From Bacteroidetes bacterium 47-18 (GTDB lineage: Bacteria > Bacteroidota > Bacteroidia > Chitinophagales > Chitinophagaceae), in assembly GCA_001897155.1 (NCBI GenBank), contig MKSF01000033.1:1-64000 (forward strand): a DNA stretch of 64,000 nucleotides, read 5' to 3'. The position numbers and the translations under genes are program-made. The notes below the pieces were generated by a model. The model saw only the letters and a list, made by a program, of their open reading frames with translations, did not search any database and was not told where the DNA came from. Shown piece by piece: positions 16,976-24,764 of the stretch (position 1 is its first letter; each line of letters begins with the position of its first letter).

Positions 16976-18604
16976 TTATTTAACCATTACTTTAGCGTGA
17001 GCAGAAAGACCATTCTCGAATGTTACAGTTACCATATAGACACCTGCACTTAAACCGCCGGTTTCCACTTCAATGCTTTGTTTGCCTTTTGCAGTATTGG
17101 TGTTAATGCTGCGTACTACCTGTCCTAAGCTGTTTACAACATCAACAGTTACCTTGCCTGCATTCTCGGTATTGAACTCCACATAAGCTATGTCATTAGC
17201 AGGGTTTGGGTAAACGGAAAGCTGGGTTTTGCCATTAGCGACATTTGCAATTCCGGTAGGAGCCATACGATTTTCAGGGCATACAGTAAATGCAGCTTCG
17301 TTCCATATTTTCCAGCCAGTCCAGTCTACAGAAGCATTAATTGCGCCTCTCTTTTGGCTTCCAGAAGTAAAAAATCCATTATCCAAATCAGATGAGGCCG
17401 GAAAGCTGGCATCATCCAAGTCGGTTGTACCCAAAAGGAAACTTGGTGTTGCTCCACATATGGTGTTGCTATATCCTAAATCGTAAGGCAATGAATAAAA
17501 GTCATTTCCTGTCTGCGCACAAGCACCGATTGCAGTGCCTAAAATCCAATCGTCAATATCCAATGCACAATTGGTTGGCCAGGTAGTAACTGCATCATAT
17601 GGTGAAGTGTTGTCAACACCTGTATTATAGGAATAATTCAGCAGTGCCAGGTCCGCACTCTCCATTGCCGAAAAGTCGCCGAAATACAGACCTCTTGGGC
17701 TTCCAGTTACTACTGTATTATATACACCTCCCCCGGCTCCTTTTTTATACAAAACACTATTTTGAAAATCATTATTTAGTGTAGTATAACCGCAAAAACG
17801 AGGGTTTATTAAGGAAAAATTACTTACTATCGAACGGCCAAGAGGTGTTGCATATTCACTATTACTGTTATTGGATATTACGAGTTGATTCGTACCTGAT
17901 GCTCTGTGTGCGCTGGTGTCAACTGTTACTGCAATACCATATTGCATTTTACTGTTATCGCCAAAATCAAACTCGTATCCTGAACCAGCGATGTCTTTAA
18001 CAATAGTGTGTTTTATCCGGGCATCACAACCTAATAAACGTATTCCTTTATCAGCAGATTGGGAAACGTAAATATGGTCTATAACAGTTTTGTTACCCAC
18101 ACCTACACCGGTCATACCATATTCGGAAAACATTACATTCAGGTATTGAATTACACCGGAGCTGTCGGCATTATTCTCACCACCACCTACGATTTCACAT
18201 TCAGCCTCATCCAGTTCAATAATACCACCTGATTCATTGTTTTCGGCATTGCCCAGGATATAAAAACCTCCCCAATCGCCTCTTTGCCTTGCAAAAGATT
18301 TCTGGTCTGAAACAAAATTAACAAGCTCGGAAAGAGTACCATTAATTTGAACGTATGCACCTCTCTCAACGATTAAAGATGCTTTCGATGCTTTTTCAAA
18401 CATCACAATTGTTCCCGGTTCAATTTCAAGGGTATAGCCTGGCAACACACGAATACATCCCTCTACCCTGTAAACTGTATTGGCATAAAGGATTTTATTA
18501 TGGTCTATGTCTTCATCAATAGATGTAAATGCGCATTCCACTACCTGAGCGGAAAGGCTTAATGCGCACATTAAAGTGCTCATTAGGATTATGATTTTTT
18601 TCAT
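16976..18604 (-). CDS. Secreted beta-helix-like protein with T9SS type A sorting domain
   Basis: 542 residues with a signal peptide ('MKKIIILMSTLMCALSLSAQ'). The body has features of a right-handed beta-helix adhesin: 'LEIEPGTIVMFEKASKASL', 'GAYVQINGTL' and 'RGDWGGFYILGNA', a pattern common in surface proteins read as parallel beta-helices. The C-terminal about 80 residues are a Por-type secretion tail ('LSVYPNPANDIAYVEF', 'GLSAGVYMVTVTFENG'). Third T9SS client in a row on the island. Substrate or ligand is unknown. Confidence 0.86.
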   Translation of the reverse strand: MKKIIILMSTLMCALSLSAQVVECAFTSIDEDIDHNKILYANTVYRVEGCIRVLPGYTLEIEPGTIVMFEKASKASLIVERGAYVQINGTLSELVNFVSDQKSFARQRGDWGGFYILGNAENNESGGIIELDEAECEIVGGGENNADSSGVIQYLNVMFSEYGMTGVGVGNKTVIDHIYVSQSADKGIRLLGCDARIKHTIVKDIAGSGYEFDFGDNSKMQYGIAVTVDTSAHRASGTNQLVISNNSNSEYATPLGRSIVSNFSLINPRFCGYTTLNNDFQNSVLYKKGAGGGVYNTVVTGSPRGLYFGDFSAMESADLALLNYSYNTGVDNTSPYDAVTTWPTNCALDIDDWILGTAIGACAQTGNDFYSLPYDLGYSNTICGATPSFLLGTTDLDDASFPASSDLDNGFFTSGSQKRGAINASVDWTGWKIWNEAAFTVCPENRMAPTGIANVANGKTQLSVYPNPANDIAYVEFNTENAGKVTVDVVNSLGQVVRSINTNTAKGKQSIEVETGGLSAGVYMVTVTFENGLSAHAKVMVK

Positions 18605-18705
18605 AATTTCGTTATTTAAAAATGATAAATAAATGGATAAATCGGATTAAAACTCTTCTTGCGTAGCTAAGGAGGGTGAATACTATCCAGCATCATTTTT
18701 AATTC

Positions 18706-18738
18706 CCCCTGTTGTTGGTAGCAACAGGGGATTTTTTT
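18706..18738 (+). terminator. Orphan plus-strand terminator
   Basis: A 9-bp stem, CCCCTGTTG (18706-18714) and CAACAGGGG (18722-18730), followed by ATTTTTTTT. The T-run lies only on the plus-strand side, yet the only upstream gene points the other way. A short plus-strand transcript may begin in the region upstream of 18.70 kb, antisense to the leader of the minus-strand surface gene. Confidence 0.65.
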
Positions 18739-18878
18739 TGCTTGGATGCCTTGATGATATGTAAAGGATTTTCTTTTCATAATTCACCATTTTAAGCAGA
18801 TGAATGCTTGATGAAAGTCAATGAAATATTCTGTAATTTTTCATACTTCAAAGTTGAATAACTTATTTGAAAAGATTT

Positions 18879-18937
18879 GGGGGATATTCGACTTATTTTT
18901 AAGGGTATATTCCCCTAACGTTTGAGGGATATCCCCC
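18879..18937. repeat. Three near-palindromic GGGATATCCCC-type sites
   Basis: GGGGGATATTC (18879-18889), GGGTATATTCCCC (18903-18915) and GGGATATCCCCC (18926-18937) are related near-palindromes with centres about 22-25 bp apart, close to two helical turns. They look like adjacent sites for one dimeric DNA-binding protein. Confidence 0.5.
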
Positions 18938-19142
18938 TAAAAATGCATCTTCCAGGAAGTTTACGTAACGACTTTTAAGAAACAGTTGCTTTTGTAAGTA
19001 ACTATAAATCAATTTTATATAAGCTTTATTATACCTTGACTTGGCAATTTCCCACAATATCTGTGCCAATATTTATGTTCATTTTTTGCAAAAATTTACT
19101 TTTGTGTTACTCATTATATTTTGCAGGATTTCTCAGTAGCAT

Positions 19143-19373
19143 TTGTAGCAAATTCCCGAAAGGCAGCAGGGTATTTGCATACAGGTGAAATCTGATACAA
19201 GTAATTTGTAGCACGTTGTAGCAATATTGTTGCATTTTTTAATGCGTGTTTGCTACAAAAGGATGCTTTTGCTACAATTGAATAGCCGGTAATTATTCAT
19301 TGTAGCATAGCTGAAGGCCTTTCCTGTTAATGGTTTCATTGAGTATTTGCTTGTATTGCTACAAATGCTACAA
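19143..19373. repeat. Array of eight exact TTGTAGCA octamers in both orientations
   Basis: Plus orientation TTGTAGCA at 19143, 19206, 19216 and 19300; the reverse TGCTACAA at 19251, 19270, 19357 and 19366. Near matches add to this at 19227 (TTGTTGCA) and around 19135. Two pairs are 9-10 bp apart, one helical turn. Eight exact copies of an octamer in 231 bp is far above chance. Iteron-like or recombinase-accessory binding sites are plausible; function unknown. Confidence 0.7.
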
Positions 19374-19471
19374 GTTTTCAGGGTGCTGTGCATAGTCCGG
19401 AATATGGTTGACACATTTTGAGTAAAAGAGGGGTAGAGTAAGACATTATTGTTTCCTGAAAAAAATAAAAA

Positions 19472-19497
19472 AAAGCGATAGTGTTACCTATCGCTTT
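19472..19497 (-). terminator. Terminator of the DUF4248 gene
   Basis: A 10-bp stem, AAAGCGATAG (19472-19481) and CTATCGCTTT (19488-19497), with a 6-nt loop; on the minus strand it runs into a long T-tract (complement of 19459-19474). Placed 40 bp after the DUF4248 stop. Confidence 0.85.
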
Positions 19498-19536
19498 AAA
19501 TGACGTAATAATGAAGAATAGAATCCTTCTGAGCTA

Positions 19537-19743
19537 TTAAGGTTCTCCTAAGAGTTCAACTATTCTTTTGACATCAGGTTTTAAGAATAGCTTCTTGTGA
19601 CGCAGCTCGTTGAATAATACTTTACTGTCGGTTTTTCCCAGCATCCATCGCCTGAAGTTCATGCAGGCAGCCTTGGCAGTAGGGCTGTCAGGAAAGTATA
19701 ACAATGCAAGTTCTTTACGGCTGTATGATTTCAATTCAAACAT
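19537..19743 (-). CDS. DUF4248 family small protein
   Basis: 68 residues from ATG 19743, the start preferred because the family begins with this 'MFELKSYSRKELALLYFP' segment; a longer frame reaches 19788. The 'KELALLYFPDSPTAKAACMNF' type core (partly quoted) matches DUF4248, a small protein common in Bacteroidetes mobile and accessory regions. Its function is unknown; the basic helical core could bind DNA. It lies between the octamer array and the recombinase, so it may belong to the control module of the element. Confidence 0.7.
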   Translation of the reverse strand: MFELKSYSRKELALLYFPDSPTAKAACMNFRRWMLGKTDSKVLFNELRHKKLFLKPDVKRIVELLGEP

Positions 19744-20481
19744 AATGGAGATTTTTTTCAAATCTATACCCATTGGTTTAAAGCACATCGAATATGTACA
19801 ATACTTTAGAAAGGTTTTTTAATCCGCTATATCTTGCTTTAGAATCATATCTGTACTGCTGTTTTTAGCTTGTACATGTCCTTTCATACACTCTTTTTAC
19901 TGTTTTATTACAGTATTGTTACATCCTTATTACAAATTTTTCCATCCTTATTACGTGTTTGCCCGGTTTTGTAACAACCTTTTGTACAATCTTCTAAAAT
20001 TTTGGACGAGTAATTTAAATAAACGGTAACATAGAGCAACAACGGGCATCACTGCATTGAAATATTACATCAATATTGTATTGAAATGTGTTGCCGAATG
20101 GTTCAGGCAGCCGGTTTATTAATCAAATTCACTTATTTATGCTACCAAATCTTAAGTTGCTCCATACCATTCTGTATGATGGACCTGCTCATCTAATTTT
20201 TAATGTACAGTTGCTTTTTATGAACAGGAAAATCCGATATACAACAAAATTTGCCAACACTTACAATTGCTTTTTGAGAATTTTTATCTGTATTAAGCTG
20301 TCAAAATTGTGCCAATATGGAATGCTCAAGTGGATAGTGAGCTTACGGAAGCATAACCATATTACTCTATTGATGAAATCAACGGAGCAAATTTCAAAAA
20401 GTGGTTTCTCATCCTGAAAAATTCAGAAAAACGCCAGAACGCTAAATATAAAAAAATAGGCTACATTATAATTGATAATCA
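19744..20481. other. Non-coding stretch with a 12-bp direct repeat
   Basis: About 740 bp without a convincing gene. It contains CATCCTTATTAC twice (19922-19933 and 19943-19954, 21 bp apart, two helical turns) and an inverted pair TTGTTAC (19915-19921) and GTAACAA (19970-19976). A frame of 109 codons at 20088-20417 has no protein-like composition and is not called. The region may hold the promoter of the recombinase operon. Confidence 0.5.
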
Positions 20482-20796
20482 ATGTTTTGTATATTTGAAT
20501 GCTTTAGCTTTTCGTCAGTAACTGAGACAATTTGTAATTCTTTAAAAAATGAAATAGTGAAGAAAACTAAAGTAATACAGTTTAATAATAAAGCAGAAAA
20601 TAAAAATAGATTGACTAAGGAAGAGTTAATTACGTTTCCAGGATTTGAAAACAGTTCTGAGAGTGAATTAAACGAATCCATAAAAGTTATCCATGCCTTA
20701 TCAGATATACTATATGAATTAATAGCAGGAAATGTAGTAATAAAGACGAAGGACAATAAAAAACAATTTCCAAACCAACAAAATTTAGCTGCATGA
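20482..20796 (+). CDS. Small protein coupled to the serine recombinase
   Basis: 104 residues, overlapping the recombinase start by 4 bp (ATGA), so the two are translationally coupled. The C-terminal half ('LTKEELITFPGFENSSE', 'ESIKVIHALSDILYEL') resembles a short helical protein often found before Bacteroidetes serine recombinases. The N-terminal about 20 residues ('MFCIFECFSFSS') look atypical, so the true start may be internal at a non-ATG codon. A directionality or accessory factor is possible; function unproven. Confidence 0.6.
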   Translation: MFCIFECFSFSSVTETICNSLKNEIVKKTKVIQFNNKAENKNRLTKEELITFPGFENSSESELNESIKVIHALSDILYELIAGNVVIKTKDNKKQFPNQQNLAA

Positions 20797-22520
20797 CAGA
20801 TTTAGCCGCATTTCAGCGTTTCGCAAGATTATCCGGCCGCCCTGTATTTATTCAGGACTTTAAAGAGGCTGTAAAGTATACGAGAGTATCTTCAAAAGAA
20901 CAGCAGGATACGAATCTCAGCCTTGATTTTCAGGACAAAACGATTGATGAGTTTGCCGCCAGGAATGGTTATAACATACAAGCTTCTTTTGGAGGAAAAT
21001 TTGAGTCTGCAAAAACCGATGGACGCAAAGAATTTCAGCGAATGCTTGATTACATCAGCAAGAAAAAGGGGCAGATTGGATATATCTTGATTTATACAAC
21101 TTCCAGGTTTAGCCGGACAGGTGGCGGCGCGATAAAACTCGCTGCTGATTTACGCCGGAATTATGGTGTGCGTGTCTTAGCAGTAACACAACCTACGGAT
21201 ACAGCAACACCAACTGGGCAGTTTCATCAAAATATGGAACTTTTAATATCTCAGTATGACAATGAACTAAGGCGTCAAGCTACTATGGATGGTTCCAGAG
21301 AACATCTTGAACGGGGAATCTGGTGTTTACGTCCGCCTATGGGCTATAGCGCTGTTATGATAAACGGGAAACGTGAAATTGTCATCAATGAAATTGGAAA
21401 GCATCTCAGAAAAGCTTTTTACTGGAAGCTTGAAGGCATGAAAAATGAAGTAATCATTAAAAAGCTGAAAGCTTTAGATGTTGTCATGTACAAACAAAAG
21501 CTAAGTCAGACATTTGCCAATCCCTTTTATGCGGGTATCATTGTAAATAAGATGCTGGATGGCAAAGTTGTAAAAGGCGTTCATCCTTCATTAATACCCG
21601 AATCTGTATTTCTGAGAATAAACCAGATTCGGGCCGAGTCCGGAGGGAAACTGGGAGTATCTCATCAGAAAGAAAGAGACAAGCTTCCTTTAAAGGTTTT
21701 TACAAAATGTGACAAATGCGGTGTTGGATTTACAGGTTATATTGTAAAAGCAAAGAACATCTATTATTATAAATGCAGGACTAATGGCTGCAAGTGTAAT
21801 ATAAATGCGAGAAAGATGAATGAACAGTTTCAGGATTATCTGAAGTCATTTTCTCTTAAAGAAGAGTTTATAGCACCACTTATGAAAGACATGACTGCAC
21901 TTTACCATCAGAAAAATAAAGATGCAATAAGTACACAGCAAGTATTAAACAAGCGATTGGAAGAAGTCGGGTCCTACCTGGATAATATTGATGAAAATTA
22001 CTATGTTAAGGGTAATATGAGCACCGAAGCTTATCAGAAGTATAAGCTAAAATACCTTAACCAGAAGGACGAAATTCTAAAAGAATTAGAGGGTAATAAA
22101 CCAACGAGTTCGAACCTGAATAAACTCCTTGAGTCAGCAGCCTATTTTTCGACGGAACTAGCTACTGTATGGCATTTCAGCTCAGTGTCAAAGAAAGAAG
22201 CACTACAAAAATTGATGTTTCCGGAAGGTATTTATTATAATTTGAAGAAACAGTCATTTCGAACCGAAAAAGTTAATACTGTATTTTCTCTCTTCGCAAG
22301 CCTGACGCAGGTTTCAGATGATTCTAAAAAAGAACAAGGTAGCAGAAATGCTACCTTGTCTAGTCAAGTCGGGACGACTGGATTCGAACCAGCGACCCCT
22401 TGCACCCCATGCAAGTGCGCTACCGGGCTGCGCTACGTCCCGAACATTTTTGGAACGACAAAAGTAATAAAAATTTACATTTGCAAATCAATTGGCTTGT
22501 ATAATTTTTTATGTTATTGA
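20793..22520 (+). CDS. Large serine recombinase (integrase) of the island
   Basis: 575 residues. The N-terminal resolvase domain has 'YTRVSSKEQ' with the catalytic Ser (33 or 34) and 'TTSRFSRTGGG'; a recombinase domain follows (about 180-290: 'GIWCLRPPMGYS', 'FANPFYAGIIVNKML'). A zinc ribbon comes next ('CDKCGVGF' and 'CRTNGCKC', about 305-345), then a coiled C-terminal region to about residue 510. The last about 50 residues ('TTGFEPATPCTPCKC' onward) are translated from the antisense of tRNA-Pro and flanking host DNA, so they are not native recombinase. It should integrate and excise the island at the tRNA. Its stop codon lies beyond the start of the next host gene. Confidence 0.9.
   Translation: MTDLAAFQRFARLSGRPVFIQDFKEAVKYTRVSSKEQQDTNLSLDFQDKTIDEFAARNGYNIQASFGGKFESAKTDGRKEFQRMLDYISKKKGQIGYILIYTTSRFSRTGGGAIKLAADLRRNYGVRVLAVTQPTDTATPTGQFHQNMELLISQYDNELRRQATMDGSREHLERGIWCLRPPMGYSAVMINGKREIVINEIGKHLRKAFYWKLEGMKNEVIIKKLKALDVVMYKQKLSQTFANPFYAGIIVNKMLDGKVVKGVHPSLIPESVFLRINQIRAESGGKLGVSHQKERDKLPLKVFTKCDKCGVGFTGYIVKAKNIYYYKCRTNGCKCNINARKMNEQFQDYLKSFSLKEEFIAPLMKDMTALYHQKNKDAISTQQVLNKRLEEVGSYLDNIDENYYVKGNMSTEAYQKYKLKYLNQKDEILKELEGNKPTSSNLNKLLESAAYFSTELATVWHFSSVSKKEALQKLMFPEGIYYNLKKQSFRTEKVNTVFSLFASLTQVSDDSKKEQGSRNATLSSQVGTTGFEPATPCTPCKCATGLRYVPNIFGTTKVIKIYICKSIGLYNFLCY
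22334..22359 (-). terminator. Terminator of tRNA-Pro
   Basis: A perfect 11-bp stem, ACAAGGTAGCA (22334-22344) and TGCTACCTTGT (22349-22359), with a GAAA-type loop; on the minus strand it is followed by TTCTTTTTT. It lies 9 bp after the tRNA 3' end. It overlaps the recombinase reading frame on the other strand. Confidence 0.82.
22369..22442 (-). tRNA. tRNA-Pro, anticodon GGG
   Basis: A full 74-nt cloverleaf reads on the minus strand: acceptor CGGGACG pairing with CGTCCCG, D-arm GCGC...GCGC, anticodon arm CTTGC / GCAAG with loop ATGGGGT (anticodon GGG), T-arm with GGTTCGAATCC, discriminator A. CCA is not encoded. It is intact and probably serves as the integration target of the neighbouring serine recombinase, as its 3' side faces the island. 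Confidence 0.95.
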
Positions 22521-23707
22521 TTCCTTCATTACAGACCCGGTTCGAACACCATAAGATATGTGTGCTTATACCTACCTATAACAACGCATCTCTTATCGGT
22601 GATGTGATCCTTGATATCCTGCAATACACTACGGATATCATCGTGGTGAATGATGGTTCCACAGATAACACCTCCGAAGTTCTTGCAGCCTTCGCTGCTG
22701 TTGATGTCCTGAGCTATGTACCCAACAAAGGTAAAGGCACCGCCCTGCTCACCGGCTTCCGGCACGCCTACAGCAAAGGCTACCGCTATGCCATTACCAT
22801 AGACAGCGATGGTCAGCACTATGCCAGCGACCTGGTCCGCTTCGTTGATCATATAGAGGCCCACCCTTCCAGCCTCATCATCGGCGCCCGCAATATGGAT
22901 CAGCAGCACATTCCCGGCAAAAGCACTTTCGGCAACAGGTTCTCCAATTTCTGGTTCTGGGTTACTACCGGTAAAAAGCTGCCGGATACACAGTCCGGCT
23001 ACCGGCTCTATCCCCTGGAACCCATCGTGAACACACGGTATTTTTCCGGCAAGTATGAATTCGAGATAGAAGCGCCTGTCAGAGCCTCATGGAAAGGCGT
23101 TCCCATTGGCGTGGTACCCGTGGGAGTGTACTACCCAGACCCCGAAGAGCGGATCAGCCATTTCAGGCCGTTCCGGGACTTTTTCCGGATCAGTGTGCTC
23201 AATACCTTCCTGACATTGACAGCACTCCTCTGGATCCACCCCCGGGACTTCCTGAAAAAGATACTGACCAGGGAAGGCCGGAAGGACATCTGGAAAAGCG
23301 GCTTCATCAGGCCCGGAGAAAGCAATCTCAGCAAAGCACGAAGCCTGTCCTTCGGGGTATTTATGGGCATCGTGCCGGTATGGGGCTTCCAGCTGGCTAT
23401 AGGCATACCGCTTTCCATTGCCTTTAAGATGAACAAGGCGCTGTTCCTGCTGGGCGCCAATATCAGCATTTTCCCGTTCACGCCTGTCATCTGGCTGCTG
23501 AGCCTTATGACAGGCAAGCTCCTGCTGGGCTATGATGACTGGCAGTATGATCTCCGGCACCTGCTCACGCTGGAGCAGGTCAAAGAGGCCGGCTTTGCCT
23601 TTTTCCTGGGCGGTACGGTACTGGCGCTGGCGCTGGGAATACTCACCTTTATTATCGCGTTCCTGCTTTTCAGTGCCTTCCGGAAACAACAGGCCGCTCA
23701 AAACTAA
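22511..23707 (+). CDS. Family 2 glycosyltransferase fused to a DUF2062 membrane domain
   Basis: 398 residues. Residues about 15-220 are a GT-A fold like dolichol-phosphate mannose synthase ('LIPTYNN', 'VVNDGSTDNT', metal-binding 'TIDSDGQH' and 'GARNMD'). Residues about 290-390 are a DUF2062 domain with membrane helices ('GVFMGIVPVWGFQLAIGIPL'). It likely transfers a sugar from a nucleotide donor to a lipid carrier or surface glycan. First core gene right of the island; 25 bp to the next gene suggests an operon with the EamA transporter. Confidence 0.87.
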   Translation: MLLIPSLQTRFEHHKICVLIPTYNNASLIGDVILDILQYTTDIIVVNDGSTDNTSEVLAAFAAVDVLSYVPNKGKGTALLTGFRHAYSKGYRYAITIDSDGQHYASDLVRFVDHIEAHPSSLIIGARNMDQQHIPGKSTFGNRFSNFWFWVTTGKKLPDTQSGYRLYPLEPIVNTRYFSGKYEFEIEAPVRASWKGVPIGVVPVGVYYPDPEERISHFRPFRDFFRISVLNTFLTLTALLWIHPRDFLKKILTREGRKDIWKSGFIRPGESNLSKARSLSFGVFMGIVPVWGFQLAIGIPLSIAFKMNKALFLLGANISIFPFTPVIWLLSLMTGKLLLGYDDWQYDLRHLLTLEQVKEAGFAFFLGGTVLALALGILTFIIAFLLFSAFRKQQAAQN

Positions 23708-23732
23708 CGACATCCCTTTTACATATTCCTTT

Positions 23733-24647
23733 ATGAACAGATCACTTTTACAGATCCATACAGCCGTATTTCTCTGGGGATTTACGGGTATACTCGGCAG
23801 GATCATTTCCCTGGGCGCCCCCCTGCTGGTAGGCTACAGAATGCTGTTTACCTGCCTGATCCTGTGCCTCCTGCTTACTGCAGGCCGGAAATGGGTCCGC
23901 TACGAACGAAAGGATTTCCTCACCGTCCTTGGTGTGGGCGTGCTGTTTGCTATCCACTGGTTCCTGTTCTTCCAGTCCATCAAGCTGGCCAATGCGTCCA
24001 TAGCTATGCTGTGCCTCGCCACTGCCAGCGTTTTTATCGCTATTCTCCAGCCGCTGATCAGGAAGACAGCCTTCCAGGCAAAAGAGATCACCATAGGAAT
24101 GATCGCACTGGCGGGTGTGGGCTGCATTTACTTTATCCAGCCGGCAGAAAATACCTTATCGGGCATGGTGGATTTCCAGGCCGGCGTCATCTATGGCGTG
24201 CTGGCAGCTATCCTGAGCGCGGTCTTTACCATCTTCAATAAACCTTTGTCAGAAAAATATCCTTCACAACCCACTGTATTCTGGGAAATGCTGAGCGGCT
24301 TTGTAGTGATATGCCTTACACTGGCCTTTACACAGCCGGAGATGCTGCAAAACCTGCCCGTCCCACACGGCCAGGACCTGGCGGCCTTGCTTTTCCTGGC
24401 CGTGTTCTGTACGGTCATTGCGCAATCGCTTGCATTGAAAGCGCTCAAAAAGCTGGACGCCTTTACGGTGACACTATCGGTCAACCTGGAGCCTATTTAC
24501 GGCATGATATTCGCATTCCTTATTTTCAGGGAAAATGAGCAGTTGAACTGGGGAGCTTTTCTCGGCATAGGGCTCATTCTCGCTTCTCTGGTGCTGCAGG
24601 TATACAACCATCGCAGGCAGTCCCGCCGGGATATGCTTAAAGGCTAA
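23733..24647 (+). CDS. EamA-family (drug/metabolite) transporter
   Basis: 304 residues from ATG 23733; the frame extends 5' but that part is antisense-like shadow of the glycosyltransferase. About ten membrane helices in two EamA repeats ('AVFLWGFTGILGRI', 'FFQSIKLANASIAMLCLA', 'LKKLDAFTVTLSVNLEPI'). It exports or imports a small metabolite across the inner membrane; the substrate is not predictable. Ends before a bidirectional terminator. Confidence 0.88.
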   Translation: MNRSLLQIHTAVFLWGFTGILGRIISLGAPLLVGYRMLFTCLILCLLLTAGRKWVRYERKDFLTVLGVGVLFAIHWFLFFQSIKLANASIAMLCLATASVFIAILQPLIRKTAFQAKEITIGMIALAGVGCIYFIQPAENTLSGMVDFQAGVIYGVLAAILSAVFTIFNKPLSEKYPSQPTVFWEMLSGFVVICLTLAFTQPEMLQNLPVPHGQDLAALLFLAVFCTVIAQSLALKALKKLDAFTVTLSVNLEPIYGMIFAFLIFRENEQLNWGAFLGIGLILASLVLQVYNHRRQSRRDMLKG

Positions 24648-24682
24648 CGGAGGATCACCGGATACCCCGGCATATAAAAAAG

Positions 24683-24725
24683 AAAAGATAGCAGGCTGCA
24701 CCGGGCATTCTGCTATCTTTTTATA
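24683..24725. terminator. Bidirectional terminator
   Basis: A 12-bp stem, AAAAGATAGCAG (24683-24694) and CTGCTATCTTTT (24710-24721), with a 15-nt loop and T-rich flanks in both directions, between two convergent genes. Confidence 0.85.
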
Positions 24726-24764
24726 TTAAAGAAAATCTTTGTTTTAATTTCTACCAGGCCGGAC

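Larger units (their letters stand above)
18605..19536. other. Long non-coding stretch with a terminator and two motif arrays
   Basis: No convincing gene in about 930 bp. It contains a plus-strand terminator with no visible upstream gene, three near-palindromic GGGATATCCCC-type sites and eight copies of TTGTAGCA, listed separately. The density of short repeats suggests a protein-binding control region of the mobile element. Confidence 0.6.
1..22360. mobile_element. Genomic island ending at tRNA-Pro; left end outside window
   Basis: The sequence is visibly AT-rich up to the tRNA-Pro gene and GC-richer after it, and the gene content changes from defence, toxin-antitoxin and surface proteins to housekeeping genes at the same point. 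A large serine recombinase is the last island gene, and its reading frame runs into the tRNA and its terminator, which marks the junction to about 22.31-22.37 kb. No conjugation or phage structural genes are visible, so this may be one end of a larger element or an element that moves with the recombinase alone. The matching left junction is not in the window, so size and exact att core are unknown. Confidence 0.6.

Noticed and set aside
20088-20417. 109-codon plus-strand frame
   Set aside because: Composition is not protein-like, there is no domain, and it lies in AT-rich DNA with no coupling to the next gene; treated as non-coding.
22334-22359. Hairpin GGTAGCA/TGCTACC as part of the TTGTAGCA array
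   Set aside because: It shares only GTAGCA with the octamer and has a clear role as the tRNA terminator.
23087-23806. 239-codon minus-strand frame opposite the glycosyltransferase
   Set aside because: Shadow frame without family features.
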